Below, piece after piece: positions 43,707 through 54,477 of a stretch of 64,000 bases of DNA; position 1 is the first letter of the stretch, and each line of letters starts with the position of its first letter. The DNA is taken from assembly GCF_000013025.1 (NCBI RefSeq), contig NC_008358.1, positions 496,001 through 560,000 of the forward strand, in the 5' to 3' direction. This stretch comes from Hyphomonas neptunium ATCC 15444 (GTDB lineage Bacteria; Pseudomonadota; Alphaproteobacteria; Caulobacterales; Hyphomonadaceae). The position numbers and the translations under genes were made by a program. Under the pieces are notes generated by a model. The model saw nothing but the letters and a program-made list of their open reading frames with translations, did not search any database and was not told the DNA's origin.

Positions 43707-45944
43707 TCAGAACGAGCGGCCAATCACCAGATAAGCCGATTGCCGCCCCCCTTCCGACCTGCCGAAGGCAAGGTAAACCGGTCCAAGCGCGGTGTTGGCC
43801 CCGACATAGACACTGCCGCCAAAGCGCATGTCATCCAGCGAGAATTCATCCGGGTTCGACCAGACCTCGCCGGCCTCCAATGATCCGCCCACGAACAGGG
43901 GTATTCCGAACAGCGAGCCTTCGGTGTTGGTCAGCGAACGTCGGTAGATCAGGCGGCCGGCGACAAAGTTCTCGCCGGCAAGTTCGTCCAGACGGTACCC
44001 CGAAAGGCTGAACAGCCCGCCGATCCGGTAGAGCGTATCCAGAGGCGGCGCGCCGCTGAGCCGCACGCCGCCCGAGACCGAGGTGAGCAGGGTGTTGCGG
44101 CCCATCGTGAAGGCATGCAGCCCGGAGGCGGACAGTGTCTGATAGTCGGCATTGTCGCCAAGGCTTTCCAAGCCGTGCGTCCAGCGCGCCTTTGCGGTGA
44201 GCCCTGTTTGCGGAAAGAACGGGTTATCGAGCGTGTCGAGACCGGCAGAGGCAAAGATGCGGCCGGAATCGATGTCGACCTCTTCAACCGGCGCTGCCCC
44301 TTCATTCAGCTTGGCGCGCCCGGTGCCAAGCTCCGTGCCCACCCGCACCTCTGCAATGTTTCCAAACTGCCGGCCCGCATCAATGCCCAGAAGGCCATAG
44401 GTGAGATCATATCCGGCCGTCTTGAAACCGCGATTGGTATAGATGTTCACCGGCCGGTTCTCGACCTCGGCGCGGGCGACGGCAAACCAGCTCTGCTCAG
44501 GTTCAAGCAGCCGGAAATACTCAACACCAAACTCGTTGATGTCGCCAATGGTGGCGATCGCGCGCAGTTCAGAGCCATAGGCGTCCAGCGCCGGGCTGCG
44601 GTAATCCAGCGACACGGCCACATCGGATTCGGTGTTGAAATCGTTTTCCACGATCATGCCAAGACGGAGCCGCCCGACATTGCGGCGTGAATCTTCGGCG
44701 CGCACGATCAGGCCTGTCAGCCCGTCCTGCTCTGTCATCGTATAGTCGACACGTTCGAACGGGCCGAGCGCGTAGATCCGGTCGAGGGCTTCATTGATCT
44801 CGCTGGTATCTGCCGGCTTGCCCAGAACGCTCGACATACGTTCTTCCAGCAGGGACTGGTTGAGGCGTGAGGCGTTCTCGATACGGACGAAGGAGATAAC
44901 CGGCGCGGGCGCATCGCCAATCCCGGCATAGCTGACCGGTTCGCGGCCCTGGGCGATGGGCGCGAACTTTTCCGCCTCGGCACGGATCGATGCCCGGCCA
45001 GCCTCGATCAGTTCCTTGCTGCGCGTGAAGGCGGCCGGGCTGATGCTGCCGGTATTCACCCGGACCAGGACATCCTGCGGAAGCATCGAAGCGATTTCGG
45101 CGCGTTCATTGGCAAGGATCAGCAGACTGACGGTCTGTGACAGCACATCGACCACCGAGCCGATCTGTTCCTGTTGGAGGAGTTCATTCGGCGTCCAGAG
45201 TGCAATGACGATGTCGGCGCCCATCTCCCGCGCAACGCTGACCGGGATGTTGGCCGCCAGGCCCCCATCCACCAGCAATTTGCCATCCAGATCGAAGGCA
45301 GGAAAGACGCCTGGAACCGACATCGAGGCCCGCATCGCCATGGGCAGTTCACCGGCGCTGATGACCACGGCTTCCCCGGTTGCGATGTCGGTGGCTACGG
45401 CGCGGAACGGAATGGTCAGGTCGTCAAAATTATCCACTTCCATCCGCGCGGGCGTGACCCGGCGCAGCTCTTTCATCAGCGCCTGATCTGAGATCGCGCC
45501 GGTCGGCAGGAGAAGCCCCGCGCCGGAAACGCCGAGGCTCGCAGTGCCCGGAAAGTCCACCTGCTGCTGCTTCTGCCGAAAGGTCAGCTTGTCGCGCTGG
45601 GGCGCGGGGTTGAACACGCCGCTCCAGTTGGCGCTGTTGACGACCTCCTCCAGCTCGGCGCTGCTGAGGCCGGAGGCATAGAGGCCGCCAATGACCGCGC
45701 CCATCGAGGTGCCCACCACGATGTCGGGCCGGATGCCCATGGCTTCCAACTCCTGGATCGCGCCGACATGCGAGAGACCGAGTGCCCCGCCGCCGGAGAG
45801 AACAAGGGCGACTTTTGGCCGGCCGGGTTGGCTTTCGGGGGCGTCCTGCGCGCTGGCAATGGCGGCAAATGTCAGCAGTGAAAGTACGGCCAGAGCCTGC
45901 ATTGTGAGCCTGAGGGCGGGGGTCCGGGAGATGGTCTGCGTCAT
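43707..45944 (-). CDS. Patatin-like phospholipase fused to POTRA and outer-membrane barrel (PlpD-like)
   Basis: A 745-residue exported protein. A signal peptide (to about ASAQ, residue 33) is followed by a patatin domain with the oxyanion loop LSGGGALGLSHVGA, the nucleophile in VGTSMGAVIG (Ser80) and the Asp in LVDGGLAANIP (Asp226). A POTRA-like segment (about residues 350-430) and a 16-strand BamA/TamA-type barrel ending in YLVIGRSF follow. This is the type Vd secretion layout of Pseudomonas PlpD, where the barrel carries a class A1 phospholipase across the outer membrane. All catalytic residues are present. Confidence 0.9.
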   Translation of the reverse strand: MTQTISRTPALRLTMQALAVLSLLTFAAIASAQDAPESQPGRPKVALVLSGGGALGLSHVGAIQELEAMGIRPDIVVGTSMGAVIGGLYASGLSSAELEEVVNSANWSGVFNPAPQRDKLTFRQKQQQVDFPGTASLGVSGAGLLLPTGAISDQALMKELRRVTPARMEVDNFDDLTIPFRAVATDIATGEAVVISAGELPMAMRASMSVPGVFPAFDLDGKLLVDGGLAANIPVSVAREMGADIVIALWTPNELLQQEQIGSVVDVLSQTVSLLILANERAEIASMLPQDVLVRVNTGSISPAAFTRSKELIEAGRASIRAEAEKFAPIAQGREPVSYAGIGDAPAPVISFVRIENASRLNQSLLEERMSSVLGKPADTSEINEALDRIYALGPFERVDYTMTEQDGLTGLIVRAEDSRRNVGRLRLGMIVENDFNTESDVAVSLDYRSPALDAYGSELRAIATIGDINEFGVEYFRLLEPEQSWFAVARAEVENRPVNIYTNRGFKTAGYDLTYGLLGIDAGRQFGNIAEVRVGTELGTGRAKLNEGAAPVEEVDIDSGRIFASAGLDTLDNPFFPQTGLTAKARWTHGLESLGDNADYQTLSASGLHAFTMGRNTLLTSVSGGVRLSGAPPLDTLYRIGGLFSLSGYRLDELAGENFVAGRLIYRRSLTNTEGSLFGIPLFVGGSLEAGEVWSNPDEFSLDDMRFGGSVYVGANTALGPVYLAFGRSEGGRQSAYLVIGRSF

Positions 45945-45999
45945 CAGGTGATCCTCTGGCCAGTTTCGCGGCGGCGCAAGAGGGATCGCTGGCTGGGCG

Positions 46000-46076
46000 T
46001 GGTGGTTCGGGAGAGACTTGAACTCTCGACCTCGCGATTATGAGTCGCGCGCTCTAACCAACTGAGCTACCGAACC
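46000..46076 (-). tRNA. tRNA with CAU anticodon, probably elongator tRNA-Met
   Basis: A 77-nt cloverleaf read on the minus strand: acceptor GGTTCGG/CCGAACC, D arm with TAGCTCAGTTGGTTAGAGC, anticodon loop CTCATAA (CAU) on a GCGA stem, T arm with GTTCAAGTC, discriminator A and an encoded CCA. The acceptor starts with a paired G, so it is not initiator tRNA. CAU could also belong to tRNA-Ile2 after lysidine modification; the GCGA-CTCATAA-TCGC arm leaves that open. Confidence 0.9.
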
Positions 46077-46134
46077 TGAGCGCCGCATCAGCGAAGGCGC
46101 CTGATACACATTGGAGCCGGGGCGCGCAAGCACC

Positions 46135-47271
46135 CTATCCTGCAAGCTCTGCGACATGATCTGCGATCGAGAGTGATGAGGTCAGTCCAGGGCTTTCGAT
46201 CCCCAGAAGGTTAATCAGGCCGGGGCTGCCATGGGTTTCGGGACCTTCTATCCGGAAATCGCCGGAAGGGGCGCCCTGGGGCACGATTTTGGGCCGGATT
46301 CCGGAATAATCGGGCATCAGCCGGTCAAGCGTCAGGCTGGGCCAATAGCGGCTGACTTCTTCATGGAAGATGGCCGCCCGGTCAGGGTTCACGCGGTAAT
46401 CGAAGGGCGGCGCGGCGCCCTCGGGCAGCCATTCGGCGTCTGGCCCCACCTTGCCGCGGCCGCCCAGGTCGATGGTCAGGTGCAGGCCAAGGCTTGATGT
46501 AGTGGGCATGGGGTAGATCAGCCGGGAGAAGGGTGTGCGGCCGCTGATGCCGAAATAGCTGCCTTTGACGAAATGGGTTTCGGGCAGGTCCGCCACGTGC
46601 GGGCCTTCGATGCGGGCGGCGATCGCGGGCGCATAATGGCCTGCCGCATTGATCACCGTGCGCGCGCGGATGGTCGCCGGCGTGCTGCCGCCTGTTTCCA
46701 ACCGGACGTGCCCGGCCTCGACCGCGCCAGACAGGACGGGCGTGTTAAAGGCGACAGAGCCACCCGCATCTTCCAGTTCTCCCTGCAGGGCGAGGAAATA
46801 GGCGTGGCTGTCGAAGATGCCGGAGACGGGCGAATGAATGGCGGCGGTCACTTCGGGGCTGAGGGCCGGTTCCATCGCGCGCGCTTCGCCGCCGTCGATG
46901 AGGCGAAGGTCTTCCACGCCGTTGGCCTGCGCCCGCTTGAGGATGCTGCCGAGGTCGCCGGCTTCTGCCGGGCCGATGGCCACCACCAGCTTGCCGCAGC
47001 GCTTCACGGTGACGCCGTGGGCATCGAGATAGCTGTAGAGCATCCGCCGGCCATTGACGCAGTGGCGGGCTTTCAGGCTGCCGGTGGCGTAGTAGAGCCC
47101 CGCATGGATGACCTCTGAGTTGCGCGAGGACGTGTGCGCGGCGATCAGTTCCTCGGCTTCCAGCACGATCACCTCACGGCCGGCGCGGGCGAGGGCGCGC
47201 CCGCAGGCGAGGCCGATTACGCCCGCCCCGATGATGACCACATCTGCCTCGAAACTGTCTGCCATTCTCAT
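46135..47271 (-). CDS. FAD-dependent oxidoreductase, L-2-hydroxyglutarate oxidase (LhgO)-like
   Basis: A 378-residue DAO-family flavoprotein. The FAD-binding Rossmann motif is VVIIGAGVIGLACGRALARAG near the start. HTSSRNSEVIHAGLYYATGS and KARHCVNGRRMLY are typical of the LhgO/L2HGDH group. The C-terminal FAD contact is NLLGIESPGLTSSLSIA. The substrate is probably a small 2-hydroxy acid, but this is inferred. The start may be 47271 or 47265 (MRMAD). It is divergent from a secreted protein gene. Confidence 0.87.
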   Translation of the reverse strand: MRMADSFEADVVIIGAGVIGLACGRALARAGREVIVLEAEELIAAHTSSRNSEVIHAGLYYATGSLKARHCVNGRRMLYSYLDAHGVTVKRCGKLVVAIGPAEAGDLGSILKRAQANGVEDLRLIDGGEARAMEPALSPEVTAAIHSPVSGIFDSHAYFLALQGELEDAGGSVAFNTPVLSGAVEAGHVRLETGGSTPATIRARTVINAAGHYAPAIAARIEGPHVADLPETHFVKGSYFGISGRTPFSRLIYPMPTTSSLGLHLTIDLGGRGKVGPDAEWLPEGAAPPFDYRVNPDRAAIFHEEVSRYWPSLTLDRLMPDYSGIRPKIVPQGAPSGDFRIEGPETHGSPGLINLLGIESPGLTSSLSIADHVAELAG

Positions 47272-47313
47272 GCCGCTCGCGGGAAACCCAGATTGGGAGT
47301 AGTATCAACACTC

Positions 47314-48078
47314 ATGCAGGGACGCAGCTTGATTCTGTTTGCTTTTGCCATGCTGGCAGCGATGCCGGCCGCGGCAGACTTTCGCGCCGCATCTGAAGCT
47401 TTCCGGGCGGGCCATTATGACCGGGCCTTTGCAGAAGCGGGCGGCGAGCAAACCGCCGAGTCCCATGCCTTCCGGGCCCGTACCCTGCTGGCCAAGGCAA
47501 TGTGCGGAGACGAAGACCCGCCGCGCAGCCTGATTGATCAGGCGCTGAGTGAAGCGGAAATCGCGCTGTCGTTGGAGCCTGACCATCTGGAGGGCCGGCT
47601 GCAGAAGGCGATCTCGCTGTCCCTGATCCTGCGGCCGATGAGCATCAGCGAGGCCCGCAAGACCGGCTATGGCGAGCTTTCCCGGACATTGGCCGAAAGT
47701 GTGCTGGAAGATGCGCCGGGCAATTTCTATGCCCATGGCTTCCTGGCGGTCTGGCATGTGGAGGTGGAGCGCCGGGGCGGCATGATCGGCGCGGCTATCA
47801 TGGGCGCGAGCCTGAAGGCGGCGCGCCGGCATTATGAGGAAGCTGTCCGTCTGGCGCCGGCTGATATTGGCCTGCGCTGGCAGTGGGCGCGGGCGCTGGC
47901 GGCGCTGGACGCGCGCAAACATCAGGCCGAGATCACGCTGGCCCTGGAGGCGGCGGTGGGCACGGCGCCGGCCACGGATCTTGATAAGGTCATGCAGGCG
48001 CGGGCCGCGCGCCTGCTGGAGGTTGTGGCGCGGGACAAGCCGCGAGACGTTGAACGCCTCGCTTTGGCAATGCTGTAA
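47314..48078 (+). CDS. Secreted TPR-like protein of unknown function
   Basis: A 254-residue protein with a signal peptide (SLILFAFAMLAAMPAAAD). The mature part is all helical, with repeat-like segments resembling tetratricopeptide units (SEAFRAGHYDRAFAEAGG, SEAEIALSLEPDHLEGRLQ, HYEEAVRLAPADIGLRWQWA). The N-D-P-like spacing supports TPR folding, which usually mediates protein contacts in the periplasm. The ATG at 47314 starts the signal peptide. No partner is evident; trxB is convergent 5 bases away. Confidence 0.72.
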   Translation: MQGRSLILFAFAMLAAMPAAADFRAASEAFRAGHYDRAFAEAGGEQTAESHAFRARTLLAKAMCGDEDPPRSLIDQALSEAEIALSLEPDHLEGRLQKAISLSLILRPMSISEARKTGYGELSRTLAESVLEDAPGNFYAHGFLAVWHVEVERRGGMIGAAIMGASLKAARRHYEEAVRLAPADIGLRWQWARALAALDARKHQAEITLALEAAVGTAPATDLDKVMQARAARLLEVVARDKPRDVERLALAML

Positions 48079-48083
48079 GGGAC

Positions 48084-49055
48084 CTATTCGGCCGGAACAG
48101 CCGCTTCTACATGCGCTTCCTGTTCGGAGAGGAAGCGTTCGGCGTCCAGCGCCGCCATGCAGCCCATGCCGGCGGCCGTGACGGCCTGACGGTAGGTTTC
48201 GTCTGTCACGTCGCCGGCCGCGAACACGCCGGGAATGGCGGTGCGGGGCGAGCCGGGCTCGGTGATCAGATAGCCGCTTTCGCGCATTGGCAGCTTGCCG
48301 ACGAACAGCTCGGTAGACGGGGCATGGCCAATGGCGACAAAGACGCCGTGGACGGGCAGTTCGCGGATGGCGCCGGTGGTGACATCCTTGATGCGGGCCG
48401 CCGTGACGCCGAGCGGGTTTTCATCGCCGACGACTTCTTCCAGCGCATGGTTCCAGATCACTTCGACCTTGGGGTTCTTGAACAGGCGGTCCTGCAGGAT
48501 TTTCTCGGCGCGGAAATGGTCGCGGCGGTGGATGACGGTGACCTTGGAAGCAAAGTTCGTCAGGAACAGCGCCTCTTCAACGGCCGTGTTGCCCCCGCCG
48601 ATGACGAGCACTTCCTTGCCGCGATAGAAGAAGCCATCGCAGGTGGCGCAGGCGGAAACGCCGAAGCCCTTGAACTTTTCTTCGCTGGGCAGATCGAGCC
48701 ATTTGGCCTGCGCGCCGGTGGAGATGATGACAGAATCAGCCGTGTAGACTGTGCCGCTTTCGCCCACAGCCTTGAACGGGCGGGTTTCGAAATCGACCGA
48801 GGCGATGTGATCATTGGCGACCTTGGCGCCCATCTTCTCGGCATGTTCCTGCATCTTCACCATCAGTTCGGGCCCCTGGATGTGGGATTCGCCCGGCCAG
48901 TTCTCGACCTCAGTGGTGATGGTCAGCTGGCCGCCCGGCTGCATGCCGGTGACCACGAGCGTGTCGCGCAGGGCGCGGGCAGCGTAGACGGCGGCGGTCC
49001 AGCCGGCGGGGCCTGAGCCGATGATCAGGATTTCGGCGTGTTGTGTCTCGGCCAT
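48084..49055 (-). CDS. trxB: Thioredoxin-disulfide reductase
   Basis: A 323-residue NADPH-dependent flavoenzyme. FAD-binding [18 protein letters not shown], the redox-active [13 protein letters not shown] (Cys136 and Cys139), NADPH-binding [13 protein letters not shown] and the C-terminal [21 protein letters not shown] are all present. It keeps thioredoxin reduced. The spacer upstream contains three copies of a 9-base motif (see the repeat entry). Confidence 0.96.
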   Translation of the reverse strand: MAETQHAEILIIGSGPAGWTAAVYAARALRDTLVVTGMQPGGQLTITTEVENWPGESHIQGPELMVKMQEHAEKMGAKVANDHIASVDFETRPFKAVGESGTVYTADSVIISTGAQAKWLDLPSEEKFKGFGVSACATCDGFFYRGKEVLVIGGGNTAVEEALFLTNFASKVTVIHRRDHFRAEKILQDRLFKNPKVEVIWNHALEEVVGDENPLGVTAARIKDVTTGAIRELPVHGVFVAIGHAPSTELFVGKLPMRESGYLITEPGSPRTAIPGVFAAGDVTDETYRQAVTAAGMGCMAALDAERFLSEQEAHVEAAVPAE

Positions 49056-49071
49056 CGGGGCCTCCTTGAAG

Positions 49072-49125
49072 CGTCTGGCCCGGCAGTCTCAGCCGGTCGT
49101 CTGGCCCCATATGGGGCGTCTGGCC
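49072..49125. repeat. Three direct copies of CGTCTGGCC upstream of trxB
   Basis: CGTCTGGCC occurs at 49072-49080, 49098-49106 and 49117-49125. Between the last two lies the palindrome CCCCATATGGGG. They fall between the divergent 3' end of the CDF gene and the trxB start, so they lie in the trxB promoter or leader. Confidence 0.6.
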
Positions 49126-49162
49126 TGAGGGTTAAAGCGCCGGCGGGCCTGCTGCAAGGCAG

Positions 49163-50254
49163 CTATTCAGGCTGCGACATCACTTCGACGGTGGCATGGG
49201 ACACTTTGAAGGCGCTGGCGAGGCGGGCTTTGACATCGCGGCGCAGGATTTCGGGATTGGTGCCGGGTTTTGCCGTGACTTCGAGGGTCACCAGGGGGCG
49301 CGATTCGGTCAACGACCAGGCATGCACATGGCTCACGCGCGCCACACCCGCGACATTCGCGGACAAATCCTGGACAATTTCGGACACCGACAGCTCGTTG
49401 GGGGCCCCCTCGAGCAGGATGTGGCCAGACTGGCGCATGATGCGGACACCGGCAAAGATCACCAGCCCGGCGACCAGAGCGGAGAGGATGGGATCGGCCG
49501 GGGTCCAGCCCGTCCAGAGGATGACACCCGCCGCGAGGATGGCGGCGACCGAGCCGAGGAGGTCTCCGGCAACATGCCAGAGGGCGCCGCGCATGTTGAG
49601 GTCTTCCCGGTCTCCGCCATGCAGGACGGCAAAGGCGGCGATGTTGACCAGCAATCCGCCGGCCGCAACCAGCAGCATCAGTCCCCCCATCACCTCGACC
49701 GGGGCGAGGAGACGGTGGACCGCTTCCCAGATGATCCAGAGGCCCAGAAGGATCAGGAGGACGCCATTGGTGAAGGCGGCGAGGATCTTCATCCGCGCGA
49801 AGCCGTAGGAGCGATGAGGATCTGCCGGACGCTCGGCGAGCTTGTAGCCGATCCAGGCGAGGATGAGCGAGCCGGCATCGGTGAACATGTGCGCGGCGTC
49901 TGCCAGGAGGGCGAGGGAGCCGGAGATCAGGCCGCCGGCGATCTCGGCCAGCATGAAACCGGCTGTCAGCGCGGCGGCGATGGCCACGCGGCGGCGCGAG
50001 TCGGCGCTGGTCATGTCGGCATGGTGTTCATGCGAATGACCGGCATGGCTGTGGTCATGGCCATGACTGTGCCCGTGAGCATGCATGTGGTCGTGGCCGT
50101 GATCGGGCCCATGGTCATGCGTGGCGGGATCGGCGGGGCAATCGAGGCCCGCGGTTTCATCCGGCCCATGGGCATGATCATGATCGCGGTCTGGATCATG
50201 GCTGTGGACGCTGGCAGCGCCAGGGCGGGGTGGTTTTGCTTCAGAATTGGTCAT
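49163..50254 (-). CDS. CDF family cation efflux protein with long His-rich N-terminus
   Basis: A 363-residue inner-membrane exporter of the ZitB/CzcD group. The first ~80 residues are a cytosolic His/Asp-rich tail with more than 20 histidines (repeats such as HGHDHMHAHGHSHGHDHSH). Six membrane helices follow, with the metal sites LLADAAHMFTDAG in helix 2 and ALWHVAGDLLGSV in helix 5, then a C-terminal cytoplasmic domain (SHVHAWSLTESRPLVTLEV). The family exports Zn2+, Cd2+ or Co2+ by proton antiport. The ATG at 50254 begins MTNSEAK; an in-frame ATG at 50401 would collide with the divergent gene. Confidence 0.9.
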   Translation of the reverse strand: MTNSEAKPPRPGAASVHSHDPDRDHDHAHGPDETAGLDCPADPATHDHGPDHGHDHMHAHGHSHGHDHSHAGHSHEHHADMTSADSRRRVAIAAALTAGFMLAEIAGGLISGSLALLADAAHMFTDAGSLILAWIGYKLAERPADPHRSYGFARMKILAAFTNGVLLILLGLWIIWEAVHRLLAPVEVMGGLMLLVAAGGLLVNIAAFAVLHGGDREDLNMRGALWHVAGDLLGSVAAILAAGVILWTGWTPADPILSALVAGLVIFAGVRIMRQSGHILLEGAPNELSVSEIVQDLSANVAGVARVSHVHAWSLTESRPLVTLEVTAKPGTNPEILRRDVKARLASAFKVSHATVEVMSQPE

Positions 50255-50399
50255 CTTGGAGGCAGGCGTGGCGCCTTCCGGCGGGGAAATCAATTCAGGC
50301 GTAATAGCATAACCTTGTTTACCTTGCGTCGTTGTTGCGGCGTTTGTTCTGCCCGTTAGGGTCTCCTCAAAAGAAAATACCTCCGGGGAGTACCAGACC

Positions 50400-51125
50400 A
50401 TGACATTGCCGCGTCTCCGCCAATTGGTGATCGCCGCCCGAAACCTGAAGACCGCTGACCAGCTGGCCGAGCTTCTCGGGCTTGGCGAACCCTTCATTGA
50501 CACCGGTGTCGAGGAGTTTGGCCTCGTCAACCGCGTGTTCCCCATCGGCGACCAGTTCCTCGAAGTTGTCGTGCCGACGAGCGACAAGGCGCCCGCCGCC
50601 CGCTTCATCGAGCGGGGCGGGGAGGGCGGCTATATGGCGATCTTCCAGGTGGAAGACCTGACCGCCGCGCGCACGCGGATCGACAGGCTGGGCGTTCGGC
50701 GCGTGTGGAATGTGGACCTTGAGGACATTGCCGCCAGCCACCTTCACCCCGCAGACGTGGGCGGGGCGATTGTGTCCATCGACGAGGCGCGCCCGGCGGC
50801 GAGCTGGCGCTGGGCTGGCCCCGGCTGGCAGAAGCGGGCCAAACCCGGCGCGCTGCGCGGGGCGATCCTGGCCGGGCCGGACCCCGAAGGCATGGCGGCG
50901 CACTGGGCCGATATTCTGGAAGTGCCCAAGGGGCGGCGCTACCTGCGCATCGCGGATGAGGCGGGCATTGAATTCCGCCAGGGGCCGGAAGAACGCCTGA
51001 TCCAGTTCCAGATCGCCGTGAAGGAACCGCGGGTGATCCTGCAACGGGCGCGCGGCATGAACCTCTGCGTAGTCGACAAGGTGGTGAAGATCGCCGGCAT
51101 GGGGCTGGAGCTGGAGGCGCTTTAG
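50400..51125 (+). CDS. VOC (glyoxalase-like) family protein
   Basis: A 241-residue protein with two vicinal-oxygen-chelate-like modules: LRQLVIAARNLKTADQLAEL to YMAIFQVEDLTAARTRIDRL, and GALRGAILAGPDPEGMAAHW to RLIQFQIAV. The metal ligands of a classic glyoxalase are not obvious. GGGGAG precedes the ATG. It is divergent from the metal exporter. Function unknown beyond the fold. Confidence 0.78.
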   Translation: MTLPRLRQLVIAARNLKTADQLAELLGLGEPFIDTGVEEFGLVNRVFPIGDQFLEVVVPTSDKAPAARFIERGGEGGYMAIFQVEDLTAARTRIDRLGVRRVWNVDLEDIAASHLHPADVGGAIVSIDEARPAASWRWAGPGWQKRAKPGALRGAILAGPDPEGMAAHWADILEVPKGRRYLRIADEAGIEFRQGPEERLIQFQIAVKEPRVILQRARGMNLCVVDKVVKIAGMGLELEAL

Positions 51126-51542
51126 GGGCGGGCGCCTGCGCCGCGCGCAGCATTAGCGGCCGGACGCAGCGAAGGCTGGCCGGTGTGCGGGGCTGAATTC
51201 GGGATCTGTTTAAAGCTAGGAGGTGTCGGCGTGCGCGATGCGCGTGCTGGCCCCCCTTCGTCAGGGCGCAGTGCGCCCTGCCACGTCCCCCGCAAGTTCG
51301 GGGGCAGATTGGCTGCGCGTCATCTGTGCTGAAAATAGCCGGAAGCTATGACGACCAGACAGGATCGCTCCGGTGCGCCCGGCCGGGCGCAGGTGGTCTG
51401 TAGGCGGAAGGGCTGGGATCGCGGTCGCCGAGGAAGGCGAGGGAGACCCGGCCCGATGCACAACACCAAACCCCTCTCCTGCTGGAAGAGGAGAGGGCCA
51501 TCGCAAAGCGATGGGAGGTGAAGGGCACTGCGCGTTCGCGGC
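51126..51542. other. Hairpin-rich noncoding spacer
   Basis: No gene is supported in these 417 bases. Five inverted repeats are packed in the spacer: CAGGGCGC/GCGCCCTG (51262-51280); CCCCCG/CGGGGG (51287-51304); the 18-base palindrome TGCGCCCGGCCGGGCGCA (51374-51391); CCCTCTCCT/AGGAGAGGG (51472-51497); and CCATCGC/GCGATGG (51498-51514). None has a good T-tract. This looks like a mosaic of REP-like elements. Confidence 0.6.
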
Positions 51543-51725
51543 CTAACCCTTCCGTTCCGGGATCTTATCATGTTTGGTGGAGGCCATCTCCTCAAGCTCT
51601 TTCTCGGACATGCTCTCATACATCTCAACCGAGGCGCCTTTGAGTTTCGATTTGGGCGTGTCGCCGCGCTTGGCCGACAGGGCCGCACCAGCAGCTTTCT
51701 GCTGGGCTTCAGACTGGGCTTTCAT
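51543..51725 (-). CDS. DUF3008 family small protein
   Basis: A 60-residue, strongly charged protein matching the DUF3008 pattern: MKAQSEAQQKAAGAALSAKR, then KLKGASVEMYESMSEKELEE and ASTKHDKIPERKG. AAGGAG precedes the ATG at 51725. The family is conserved in proteobacteria, is likely cytoplasmic and has no assigned function. It lies 133 bases upstream-side of the gyrB stop on the same strand order, without evident coupling. Confidence 0.85.
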   Translation of the reverse strand: MKAQSEAQQKAAGAALSAKRGDTPKSKLKGASVEMYESMSEKELEEMASTKHDKIPERKG

Positions 51726-51858
51726 GGGTCTCGCTCCTTGCTGCGCTCGCGTCCTCCCACGGAGGATTTAACGCGCAAGGGCGGGGATGGTTGCGTTTGC
51801 AAGATTGCGAGAAGATCCCGGATCGGCCTTTGGCCGTCCGGGATGACACGGGGAAGGG

Positions 51859-54384
<2,526 letters not shown>

Positions 54385-54449
54385 TCATTTTACAGTGCCG
54401 CAAGGGCACAGAAAATGGCTTATGAATCAGCGAATTACCAGGGGTCTGA

Positions 54450-54468
54450 GGGGCGGCTGGGCCGCCCC
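54450..54468 (-). terminator. GC-rich hairpin after the helicase gene
   Basis: GGGGCGGC (54450-54457) pairs with GCCGCCCC (54461-54468) around a 3-base loop, 9 bases past the helicase stop. There is no T-run after it, so termination may be weak or Rho-assisted. Confidence 0.45.
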
Positions 54469-54477
54469 GGCAACGGC

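Noticed and set aside
46000..46076. Initiator tRNA-Met
   Set aside because: The acceptor stem has a normal G-C first pair and the anticodon stem lacks the three G-C pairs of initiator tRNA, so it is an elongator-type CAU tRNA.
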